Origin: Deinococcales bacterium
GTDB taxonomy: Bacteria; Deinococcota; Deinococci; Deinococcales; JAAFIG01
Direction of reading: 5' to 3'
Assembly (NCBI GenBank): GCA_013298595.1
Contig: JAAFIG010000061.1
Span: 1 to 9,707, forward strand
DNA length: 9,707 nucleotides
Positions 1-6,450 of this stretch are shown in pieces. Each line of letters begins with the position of its first letter. The first letter of the stretch is position 1. Position numbers and translations under genes: made by a program. The notes below the pieces were generated by a model. It was given only the letters and a program-made list of their open reading frames with translations. It ran no database searches and was not told the DNA's origin.

Positions 1-2
1 AG

Positions 3-107
3 AAAGCTGTTGTGGAGAAGTGGTTACTTGATTTTTCTGGTGATGTTGAACGGGTTAAACGGTTGTGTGGGTGGGATTGGATCAAAGAGAATTTATGTCT
101 TACTTAA
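3..107 (+). CDS. C-terminal fragment of an unidentified ORF (partial at contig edge)
   Basis: An open frame enters from the left contig edge, reads about 34 codons and stops at TAA 105-107. The fragment is rich in Trp and charged residues (it contains FSGDVERVKRLCGWDWIKEN) and reads more like a real protein end than the other frames here. I do not recognise the family. Its stop overlaps by a few codons the stop of the leftward TmrB-like ORF (93-95), in the stretch where that protein loses family similarity. It may therefore belong to sequence that joined or replaced the tmrB-like 3' half. With so little sequence a chance ORF cannot be excluded. Confidence 0.35.
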   Translation, partial: KAVVEKWLLDFSGDVERVKRLCGWDWIKENLCLT

Positions 108-425
108 ATGCCAATTTGGTATTACAATGCCTTGAGCACGCAATTCGCCAATGATTTCATGAAAATACACTGGGTTCACTAAGGTCATTGGAATAAAAAT
201 TGGACACGTTTCTTCAAAAGCTAAGTGCTCGAGTGAAGTCCGTACCAGCTCGCGCCACAATGGAATATCTTGAAAATCCCCAGTTGGCGCAGGTTTAAGT
301 GTACGACGCAAAGCAAAACCAATTTCTTCAGGATCAAAAATGACTGCTGCCGAATGCAACGCCTGCATTTCAAAAACCAAACTGGTTTTCCCAACCCCAA
401 ATGCACCATTGATCCAAACAAGCAT
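93..425 (-). pseudogene. TmrB-like P-loop ATP-binding protein, C-terminally truncated
   Basis: The 110-residue product starts MLVWINGAFGVGKTS, with a Walker A motif GAFGVGKTS at residues 7-15. It continues with FDPEEIGFALR (30-40), GDFQDIPLWR (49-58) and IPMTLVNPVYFHEIIGELR (78-96). These blocks match, from memory, the N-terminal half of Bacillus TmrB (tunicamycin resistance ATP-binding protein, about 197 residues) and its many uncharacterised relatives. The expected second half is missing: after WHLSK the frame stops at 93-95, and none of the three leftward frames below that resumes TmrB-like sequence. It therefore looks like a decayed or recombined gene, although the P-loop itself is intact. 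The start is ATG 425, because the upstream TTG at 440 only adds residues absent from the family. No Shine-Dalgarno is visible. It lies 60 bases downstream of the regulator in the same direction and could be co-transcribed with it. Whether it has any resistance role is unknown. Confidence 0.7.
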
Positions 426-485
426 AAGATAAGTATGCAAAGTATTTCTGAGTCAAAATGAGTAGTTGGTCAAAGCTCTTAAAGC

Positions 486-3317
486 TCAAACCCTTACCAA
501 TGGGGTTTCTGGAACCTCGAGATACTCAATCAGTTTTGGTAATTGTTGCAATAACACTTTGTCGTTATTGATGTTTTTCTCGAGAATCTTGGCTAATTCT
601 GGTTGCTCGAGTTGCAAGCTTGGTAACCATGTGCGAAGGCAACGCCAGACAACACTGGCATTACTTAATTCCTGCCCGATTCGTAAACCCTTTAAACGCT
701 CGAGTCTGGCTTCTTCGGGTTGGGCATTGGCTTGGTAGGCATCGGCAAGCACACAACGAACTCTGGCAACCCAAAGGATATCGCCTGCACTACGAAATTT
801 TTGTAAAGCTGCATTAAAGTATTCAAAAGCCGCCACAATATTCTGGTTTCGCAGCGCAACTCGCCCTAGATTCTCGAGTACCCAAGCATGAACTTTGTTG
901 CTTTTAGCAAGCTGTGCGTATTTTTCAGCTTTGATGAAATGATCCTGAGCGCTATCCCATTGATCCTCGCGGCATTCAAGTTCGCCAAAGGTATTATGGA
1001 TACCAGCTAAACTATTAAAATCGTTCTTAACCACATTAAACTCGAGCAAATCTGATAAAATACGCCGCGCTGCAACACGATTATCTTGTTTTTCGTAAAC
1101 CAATGCCATGTTCGGCAAAACAACACTTTCCCAGTACGGATACGGGATCATTCTGCCATAGCGAATAGATTGCTCGAAATGATGCAGCGCAGCGTCGTAC
1201 TTGGCAACATCTCGAGCTTTAAGACCAATAGTGTGATGCAAAATTGCTAATTCAAAAAATAAATCTTGTGCCTCGAGTTCAAGCCTGACTTGGTTTGGCA
1301 CAAATTCGAGTTTGCCAACACCCCCTAAATTATGATGCACTTCGATAGACCAAGTTTTTAGGATACTTGTTAAGCGTTTAGTTTGACTGATCTGCAAAGC
1401 CGCTTTGATATGTTCTTGTAATTCAGGAAAACGCCCGAGCCGAAACAAAACTTCAAATAACGAACGGGTTAAAACCTCGAGGGTTGGTTCGACTCTATTT
1501 TGTAGCGCATCATGCCAAACCAATAATAAGTTTTCGACATCTTCATCCAGAATATCTGGTGGCAATTGATGACTATGTTCTGACAAGGTAACAAAATGCG
1601 TATTCAAAGCATTTTGCACAACTTCTGGGTTTTGTAAATTCCCCAAAGCATATTCACGAATAAGCGGATGTAAATCGTAACGACCATTCTCGAGGCGTTT
1701 TAACAATGCCCAGTCCATCAATTGTAACAGCGTACGATGATCCGCCCCAGCCACTGCTTTAGCGGCACTAAAAACAAAGCCACCTCGAAAAAAAGCCAAA
1801 GCTGCTAAGACTTGTTGTTGCAAAGCTGTCATCAAAGCCCACGTACTATCAAAAACAGCTTTTAAGCCAGCTTGACGCAATGGTAATTGCAACGTGGTTT
1901 CCTCGAGTAAACCCCAATTTTTTTGTAATTCCACAGCCACTTCCTGCGGACGCAAAATCCTTAACCAAGCCGCTGCTAACTCGAGGGCTAAAGGCACACC
2001 TTGTACAATACGGGTAATTTCGGCAATCGCTTCAAGGTTTTGTGAGCTGTTTGCAAAAACTGCACCATGCCGATGAGCAGCCGTTAACACCAAACGCACA
2101 GCTGCAAATTGCTCGAGATAAACAGCATTTGCCTCGGGGAAAGGCAGTCCTTGCAACATAAACACATGCTCACCAACAATATTTAAGCGCTGCCGTGACG
2201 TAACTAAGATTTGTAATTTAGGCACTTGTAATAATGTCTCGAGCAAGGCTGTTGCACTTGTCATCACTTGTTCGACATTATCTAAAACCAAACAAATATC
2301 CGCATCCATGACCAATAAAGCTTGGCGTAACTCCAGATCTGCGGCATCAAAACCAGGTAATTGTAATCCCATAGCTTGTGCGACCAAAGGCGCTAATTGT
2401 GTTTCAGCTTGCGTTGCACTCAACGAAACAAAAAAGGTTTCTGTAACCCGTAAACGCGCAAATTCAAATGCCAAACGACTCTTACCAATACCACCAATAC
2501 CAAGCAAAGTAATAACCCGAGCATCCAAATTTTGTAACGCCTCGAGTTCAGTTTCACGACCTAAAAGCGGTGTGGTTGGTTGCGGTACACTCAGTGCAGC
2601 AGTTGCTCGAGGCACCACGAAAACACGTTGCTTAAAACGTTGTTGCCACTGCTCGAGGTTAGCTGGTAAATCTAAACCAATTTCGCTTTTTAATTTACTG
2701 GCAAAAAATTGTAAAGCATCTAAACCTCGTTGCACCAACTGGCTTTGATCAGCTAATTGCAGCATTTGCTCAAGTAAAACCTCGTTAAATGGGTCTTCAC
2801 GCCAAGCTGTTTCAAGCACACCAAAAGCCGCTTCGGGTTGAGTGACTTGCAAAGACAAAGCCTGTTTTTGTGAAGCTTCAATAAAACGTTGCCGCAATTG
2901 CTGGCGTTCCAAATCTAACCAAGCCGCAAATTCAGGAACTTCCTCGAGATCTGTGGTTTGAAAACCCAGATCGCCTTTGTACCAATTGCATACTTCGGCA
3001 AAACGCTGATCCTTAAAAGCCATCAAAAATTTTTTAACATCGCTGCTGGCTGTAAAATACAAACCCTTTGGTGTTGCTTCAAACGCTGCTTCTAAACCTT
3101 GTTGCTTTGCTCGGTACAACACTTGTCGTAAACTTTGAGCACTGGTCAGCGAATCTCCCCAGAATAACAATTGCAATTCTTCACGACTAACCCATGAATC
3201 TTGGATAGCTAAATACAACAGCAACCAAGTCACACGTTGTGGTTTTAATGGCAACACCGCACCTCCGTTAAGAGGTTCAACAAAATAACCACCAAAAAAC
3301 CGAAATAAACCCGCCAT
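486..3317 (-). CDS. BTAD-domain NB-ARC/TPR transcriptional regulator (AfsR/SARP-like)
   Basis: The 943-residue product is a multidomain STAND-type regulator. Residues about 1-90 resemble an OmpR-like winged helix (LKPQRVTWLLLYLA, then a SLRQVLYRAK helix) and 95-240 the all-helical bacterial transcriptional activation (BTAD) domain. An NTPase follows: Walker A GIGGIGKS at 273-280, Walker B ICLVLDN with Asp about 346, LVTSRQRL about 371-378 and GVPLALELAA at 440-449. HPLIREYAL (about 550) marks the winged-helix end of the NB-ARC block, and the C-terminal 300 residues are TPR-like helical repeats (for example AALHHFEQSIRYGRM). Such proteins bind DNA through the N-terminus and use nucleotide and ligand sensing for control. 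The ligand and targets cannot be read from sequence. I chose ATG 3317 over an in-frame TTG at 3338, because a TATACT hexamer sits 7 bases before the ATG and the TTG lies next to the ndk terminator T-tract. There is no adjacent biosynthetic cluster to name as target. Confidence 0.88.
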   Translation of the reverse strand: MAGLFRFFGGYFVEPLNGGAVLPLKPQRVTWLLLYLAIQDSWVSREELQLLFWGDSLTSAQSLRQVLYRAKQQGLEAAFEATPKGLYFTASSDVKKFLMAFKDQRFAEVCNWYKGDLGFQTTDLEEVPEFAAWLDLERQQLRQRFIEASQKQALSLQVTQPEAAFGVLETAWREDPFNEVLLEQMLQLADQSQLVQRGLDALQFFASKLKSEIGLDLPANLEQWQQRFKQRVFVVPRATAALSVPQPTTPLLGRETELEALQNLDARVITLLGIGGIGKSRLAFEFARLRVTETFFVSLSATQAETQLAPLVAQAMGLQLPGFDAADLELRQALLVMDADICLVLDNVEQVMTSATALLETLLQVPKLQILVTSRQRLNIVGEHVFMLQGLPFPEANAVYLEQFAAVRLVLTAAHRHGAVFANSSQNLEAIAEITRIVQGVPLALELAAAWLRILRPQEVAVELQKNWGLLEETTLQLPLRQAGLKAVFDSTWALMTALQQQVLAALAFFRGGFVFSAAKAVAGADHRTLLQLMDWALLKRLENGRYDLHPLIREYALGNLQNPEVVQNALNTHFVTLSEHSHQLPPDILDEDVENLLLVWHDALQNRVEPTLEVLTRSLFEVLFRLGRFPELQEHIKAALQISQTKRLTSILKTWSIEVHHNLGGVGKLEFVPNQVRLELEAQDLFFELAILHHTIGLKARDVAKYDAALHHFEQSIRYGRMIPYPYWESVVLPNMALVYEKQDNRVAARRILSDLLEFNVVKNDFNSLAGIHNTFGELECREDQWDSAQDHFIKAEKYAQLAKSNKVHAWVLENLGRVALRNQNIVAAFEYFNAALQKFRSAGDILWVARVRCVLADAYQANAQPEEARLERLKGLRIGQELSNASVVWRCLRTWLPSLQLEQPELAKILEKNINNDKVLLQQLPKLIEYLEVPETPLVRV

Positions 3318-3324
3318 GCCAAAC

Positions 3325-3330
3325 AGTATA
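3325..3330 (-). promoter_or_regulatory. -10 element (TATACT) for a leaderless regulator mRNA
   Basis: On the minus strand TATACT is followed by 7 bases (GTTTGGC) and then the regulator ATG at 3317. A start point 6-8 bases after a -10 would fall on the start codon, giving a leaderless mRNA. No Shine-Dalgarno is present. A TTGACC further upstream (3359-3354) is 23 bases away, too far for a normal -35, and lies inside the terminator hairpin. Confidence 0.5.
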
Positions 3331-3336
3331 CAAGGC

Positions 3337-3376
3337 AAAAAAATTGTTCAGTAGGTCAAAAACCTGCTGAACAATT
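3337..3376 (-). terminator. Rho-independent terminator after ndk
   Basis: The two arms are 3362-3376 and 3342-3356, 15 bases each. They are complementary apart from one C-A mismatch in the minus-strand RNA and enclose a 5-base loop (TTTTG). The hairpin is followed by a run of seven T on the minus strand (3343-3337). It lies 19 bases past the ndk stop and directly upstream of the regulator promoter, so it should separate aroQ-ndk transcription from the regulator. Confidence 0.88.
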
Positions 3377-3395
3377 CCTAAGCGTTAACAACGAC

Positions 3396-3800
3396 TTATT
3401 TAAACCAAATACCAAGTTCTCGAGCAGCACTTTCGGCACTATCTGAACCATGTGCCACATTTTCGTCCACAGTTGTGGCAAATTCAAAACGAATCGTACC
3501 AGGAGCACTCTCCCACGGACGGGTTGCACCCATCATACGTCGCCATTCGGCAATCACATTTTCGCCCTCGAGTGTCATGGCAACCACAGCACCACCACTG
3601 AGAAAATCGACTAAACCATTAAAAAAACCTTTACCTTTGTGTTCTGCGTAATGCTCCTCAACAATTTCTCTGGTTGGGGTCAGCATTTTAAGCGCCACAA
3701 TCTTAAAACCTTTTTTCTCGAGACGCGAGATAATCTCGCCAACTAAACCACGACGGACACCGTCAGGTTTTACCATTGCAAATGTGCGTTCAATAGACAT
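3396..3800 (-). CDS. ndk: Nucleoside diphosphate kinase
   Basis: This 134-residue enzyme transfers the gamma-phosphate of ATP to (d)NDPs through a phosphohistidine, balancing cytoplasmic nucleotide pools. The family start [15 protein letters not shown] carries nucleotide-binding Lys11. [19 protein letters not shown] and the active-site motif NVAHGSDS follow, with catalytic His117 and Asn114. The length is close to the usual 135-150 residues. The start is ATG 3800; the longer open frame back to 3914 overlaps the aroQ 3' end and adds non-family residues. No Shine-Dalgarno precedes it. A weak TACGCT (3814-3809) lies 8 bases before the ATG and could be a -10. It follows aroQ by 58 bases on the same strand and ends in a strong terminator, so it is probably the last gene of an aroQ-ndk unit. 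Confidence 0.97.
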   Translation of the reverse strand: MSIERTFAMVKPDGVRRGLVGEIISRLEKKGFKIVALKMLTPTREIVEEHYAEHKGKGFFNGLVDFLSGGAVVAMTLEGENVIAEWRRMMGATRPWESAPGTIRFEFATTVDENVAHGSDSAESAARELGIWFK

Positions 3801-3858
3801 AGGTAGGCAGCGTACCCCAAAATTGTCAGGGCAGTTATCCTGCTGGTACATATACTGC

Positions 3859-4344
3859 TTATGCCATTCTTGGTGCAATTTGGTTTGGTGGGTCTGTGTA
3901 ATCGGGTTTTTCAAGCTCGAGCCGTGTTTTCAAGTACTCGAGTGCCAACTTATACCCTTGTGCACCAAGTCCGATAACACTGCCAACACAAACAGCAGCA
4001 ATCACACTGTGATGTCTGAATTCTTCTCGAGCATGGATATTACTCAAATGCACTTCAAGCACAGGTAAGGATTGCCCCGCAATAGCATCACGTAGCGCAT
4101 AACTGTAATGTGTCCAAGCACCTGGGTTAATCACAATGGCTTGAAACCCATTCTCGGCAGCGGTATGCACCCACTCGAGCAAAGCTCCTTCAAAATTTGT
4201 TTGTTGGCATGTCACAGCAAAACCCATTTCGGAACCCCAAGCAACAATTTGCTGCTCGAGTTCAGGCAAGGTTTGCGCCCCATAAACACTGGGTTCTCGA
4301 ATACCAAGTCGGTTGAGGTTCGCGCCATTCAGAACTAAAATCAT
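3859..4344 (-). CDS. aroQ: Type II 3-dehydroquinate dehydratase
   Basis: The enzyme removes water from 3-dehydroquinate to give 3-dehydroshikimate in the shikimate (aromatic amino acid) pathway; type II enzymes are cytoplasmic dodecamers. The family start [18 protein letters not shown] is present. Expected catalytic and binding residues are visible: Arg16 and Tyr21 (REPSVYG), Asn73 (VINPGAWTH), His99 ([13 protein letters not shown]), Arg106 and Arg110. It has 161 residues, slightly longer than the usual 145-150 because of a charged C-terminal tail ([16 protein letters not shown]). The start ATG 4344 is fixed by the family N-terminus. In-frame codons continue upstream to 4788, but they overlap the divergent gene and are not homologous. 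No Shine-Dalgarno is seen; TACAGT lies 6 bases before the ATG. The start region is tandemly duplicated. Confidence 0.97.
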   Translation of the reverse strand: MILVLNGANLNRLGIREPSVYGAQTLPELEQQIVAWGSEMGFAVTCQQTNFEGALLEWVHTAAENGFQAIVINPGAWTHYSYALRDAIAGQSLPVLEVHLSNIHAREEFRHHSVIAAVCVGSVIGLGAQGYKLALEYLKTRLELEKPDYTDPPNQIAPRMA

Positions 4345-4388
4345 GGTGTGACTGTAGCATCTTCTATCATGATTTGACTGTAGCATCT
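4340..4388. repeat. 26-base-period tandem duplication over the aroQ start
   Basis: Segments 4340-4362 and 4366-4388 match at 21 of 23 bases, including 14 identical bases (TGACTGTAGCATCT). On the minus strand each copy reads TACAGT, six bases, then ATG. The proximal ATG (4344) starts aroQ. The distal ATG (4370) opens a 9-codon ORF whose TGA overlaps the aroQ ATG as ATGA. Confidence 0.85.
4351..4356 (-). promoter_or_regulatory. Candidate -10 (TACAGT) for leaderless aroQ
   Basis: TACAGT ends 6 bases before the aroQ ATG on the minus strand. An identical TACAGT at 4382-4377 lies 6 bases before the upstream ATG at 4370. It matches TATAAT at four positions (T, A, A, T) and fits the placement seen at other genes in the window. 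No convincing -35 is visible. Confidence 0.4.
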
Positions 4389-4477
4389 CCTTAGGGCTTC
4401 GCGGTATTATTGAAGAGTCTGCGTATCTGTATTTGTTGCAATACCTAAAAATCACACCGTTACTCGGCTTTCTCGAG

Positions 4478-4483
4478 TAGAAT
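4478..4483 (+). promoter_or_regulatory. Candidate -10 (TAGAAT) of the TolA/TonB-like operon
   Basis: TAGAAT, five of six matches to TATAAT, lies in the divergent gap 49 bases before the GTG start. That gives a 5' leader of about 40 bases, consistent with the clear Shine-Dalgarno downstream. A CTCGAG copy (4472-4477) directly abuts it. I see no good -35 at 16-18 bases. Confidence 0.35.
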
Positions 4484-4519
4484 GTTGGCATTCTTTGACC
4501 AGTTCGTTTGGTTATCTTT

Positions 4520-4527
4520 GAGAGGTG
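4520..4527 (+). promoter_or_regulatory. Shine-Dalgarno GAGAGGTG
   Basis: This purine-rich GAGAGGTG is followed by four bases and the GTG start at 4532. It supports GTG as the true start. It is one of only two convincing ribosome binding sites in the window, and both belong to this operon. Confidence 0.7.
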
Positions 4528-4531
4528 AATT

Positions 4532-6436
4532 GTGACCCTACGTGAAGCATTAGATATTCTCGAGTTAAATCCAAATACTTTGGATGCACAATTGCTGGAA
4601 AATACGTTAAAAACCAATTTGGAAAATGTTGAATTACGCAATGTTATGCGTTTATTTGAAGCATACCGCAAAGCCAATGCGTTTATTAATCCAAGTTTGT
4701 CTACCCAAGGTGATGTTCGAGTCACCATGATAGATGAACCTGTGCCTGACGGTCCACCACTTGGTGTACGTCCAGCAGCTTTACGCATCAGCGATAACGC
4801 TGGTCGTTTGAAAAAAGATTATGTACCTGGAAAAACCTTTGATGAGACCTTGTTACAAAACCCAACGGGTCGTCATCCAACACTTCCTGATACATTCCAA
4901 ACCCAAGAAATCATGCCGAACCAATTACCAGCACCTTACGGTGTGATCAATAAAACACAAAATGTTTCGGTTGTACCAACAGATTATCCACCTGCTAAGA
5001 AACCCTCAAATTGGTTAAGTAATTTATTATGGGTTGGTGTTTTTACCGCTGGCGCATTTGCCATTGGTAATTTTGGCATTGGACCATTGTTATTTAATAA
5101 ACCAGACCCACAACCAATTAGTACTTTACCTACACCAATAGAACCAAACACGCGTCCACCGAATCCACAAAATATTACACCTGTTGGCACACCAGACCCC
5201 TCGAGTCCATCGAATACACAACCCGACCCAAGCGTCAATAACACCCCTGCTACACCAAATCCCTCGAGTGTGACCAAACCAGCCACACCTGATGCTAGTG
5301 TGGCTGCGGCTAAAGCCGAAACTGAACGAATTGCTCAAGCCAAAGCCGAAGCTGAACGTTTAGCAACAGCCGAAGCTGAACGCCTTGCATCTGCCAAAGC
5401 AAAACTTGAAGCCGAACGAATTGCAAAAGCCAAAGCCGAGACAGAACGCATTGCTAAAGCTCAAGCTGCCCAAATTACTGCAAAAGCCAAAGCTGAAGCC
5501 GAGCGTCTACAGAAAATCAAAGCCGAAGCAGCACGTATCGCCGCTGCCAAGGCTGAAGCAGCCATAAAAGCCAAAACAGAAGCAGAACAAATTGCAGCAG
5601 CAAAAGTAAAAGCTGAAGCTGCTCGTATCGCCAAAGCAAAAGCCGAGGCAACCCGTATTGCAAACGCAAAAGCAGAAGCTGCTCGAGTTGCTAGTGCAAA
5701 AGCAGAAGCGGAACGTATTGCTAAAGCCAAAGCCGAAGAAAACCGTATCGCTGCGGCTAAAGCCAATGCAGCCGCCAAAGCCGAACAAGAACGCATTGCT
5801 GCTGCCAAAGCCGAAGCCGCTCGAGTCGCAGTAGCCAAAACAGAAGCCCAACGTGTGGCAGCTGCTAAAGCTGAAGCTCAGCGCGTGGCTGCCGCCAAAG
5901 CAGCGGCAGCCACTAAACCACAAACTGCCACAAAAACCGAACAGCAACAAGCCGCTACTCGAGCTGAACAACAACGCCTTGCCAATGCTCGAGCCGAAGC
6001 AAAAGCCGCTGAGCGCCGTGCCGAACAACGCCGAGCCGCTCGATTAGAAGCTCAACGCGCAGAAGCACGCCGTATTGAACAACAAGCAGCCGCTCGCCGA
6101 GAAGCTCGAATTGCTGCCCAAAGACTAGAAGCTCAAAGAGCACAAGAACGCCGTACAGCCGAACAAGCCGCCGCCCGTAAAGCTGAGCAGCGTGCCGCAG
6201 TGCGGAAAGCTGAAGCACAAGCAGCCGCTCGAAAAGCTGCTGCTCAACGCGCAGTCACATCCACACGCAGTGTCAACCAAGCCAGTTTTAACACTTGGGA
6301 TCGAGCAGGTGCTGTTTTACGTTACCCAAGTTGGGCATATGTTCCCGATTCAGTTCGAGCATTACCACCAGCTCAATTCCGCGCTCGAGTTTACGTTGCC
6401 TCATCACCTGCCACACTACCTGGGTTACCTAGATAA
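4532..6436 (+). CDS. TolA-like membrane-anchored protein with long helical spacer, first of a tandem paralogous pair
   Basis: The product has 634 residues and belongs to no family I can name. Residues 1-55 (MTLREALDILELN...TLDA...EAYR...FINP) look helical and match the next gene's N-terminus. Residues 56-158 are a linker. About 160-188 is one hydrophobic segment (WLSNLLWVGVFTAGAFAIGN) preceded by Lys156-Lys157, suggesting N-inside topology. Residues 190-255 are Pro/Thr/Asn-rich. Residues 256-575 are almost only Ala, Lys, Glu, Arg and Gln with KAEAERIAKA-type units of about 10 residues, like TolA domain II but longer; Lys dominates early and Arg late. Residues 582-634 form a C-terminal module (FNTW...GAVLRYPSWAYVP...LP..FR) shared with the neighbour. 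The transmembrane segment lacks the His of the TolA/TonB SHxxxLS motif and no TolQ/TolR genes are adjacent, so it is not plain TolA. Probable role, by inference: a cytoplasm-to-periplasm or outer-envelope linker. The GTG start has a good Shine-Dalgarno. Confidence 0.85.
   Translation: MTLREALDILELNPNTLDAQLLENTLKTNLENVELRNVMRLFEAYRKANAFINPSLSTQGDVRVTMIDEPVPDGPPLGVRPAALRISDNAGRLKKDYVPGKTFDETLLQNPTGRHPTLPDTFQTQEIMPNQLPAPYGVINKTQNVSVVPTDYPPAKKPSNWLSNLLWVGVFTAGAFAIGNFGIGPLLFNKPDPQPISTLPTPIEPNTRPPNPQNITPVGTPDPSSPSNTQPDPSVNNTPATPNPSSVTKPATPDASVAAAKAETERIAQAKAEAERLATAEAERLASAKAKLEAERIAKAKAETERIAKAQAAQITAKAKAEAERLQKIKAEAARIAAAKAEAAIKAKTEAEQIAAAKVKAEAARIAKAKAEATRIANAKAEAARVASAKAEAERIAKAKAEENRIAAAKANAAAKAEQERIAAAKAEAARVAVAKTEAQRVAAAKAEAQRVAAAKAAAATKPQTATKTEQQQAATRAEQQRLANARAEAKAAERRAEQRRAARLEAQRAEARRIEQQAAARREARIAAQRLEAQRAQERRTAEQAAARKAEQRAAVRKAEAQAAARKAAAQRAVTSTRSVNQASFNTWDRAGAVLRYPSWAYVPDSVRALPPAQFRARVYVASSPATLPGLPR
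5297..6256 (+). repeat. Degenerate repeat coding the Ala/Lys/Glu/Arg helix
   Basis: About 960 bases encode degenerate decapeptides of the KAEAERIAKA kind, so the DNA repeats imperfectly at about 30 bases in the first two thirds. The later third is richer in Arg and Gln (EAQRAEARRIEQQAAARREA). Long open frames on other strands and frames here are by-products of this composition. Confidence 0.85.
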
Positions 6437-6441
6437 AAGGA
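6437..6441 (+). promoter_or_regulatory. Ribosome binding site (AAGGA) of the second paralogue
   Basis: AAGGA begins directly after the upstream stop and lies 9 bases before ATG 6451. The next in-frame ATG (6457) aligns better with the first paralogue's start but would be 15 bases away, so spacing favours 6451. Confidence 0.6.
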
Positions 6442-6450
6442 TAAAATGTT

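Noticed and set aside
2308-2748. 146-codon plus-strand frame opposite the regulator
   Set aside because: It is antisense to the NTPase domain, with composition dictated by that gene and no recognisable domain.
3801-3914. N-terminal extension of ndk
   Set aside because: It overlaps the aroQ 3' end and precedes the standard Ndk start with unrelated residues.
4345-4788. In-frame N-terminal extension of aroQ to 309 residues
   Set aside because: It overlaps the start of the divergent envelope gene, has no similarity to AroQ, and the family N-terminus begins exactly at 4344.
5297-5900. 30-base periodicity as a possible CRISPR or minisatellite array
   Set aside because: Units are degenerate, adjoining without spacers, and keep one open frame with helix-type residues; it is protein-coding repetition.
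5461-6028. Long antisense frames rich in Ala/Ser or Phe/Cys/Gly
   Set aside because: They mirror the low-complexity Ala/Lys/Glu coding repeat; no start signals or domain content.
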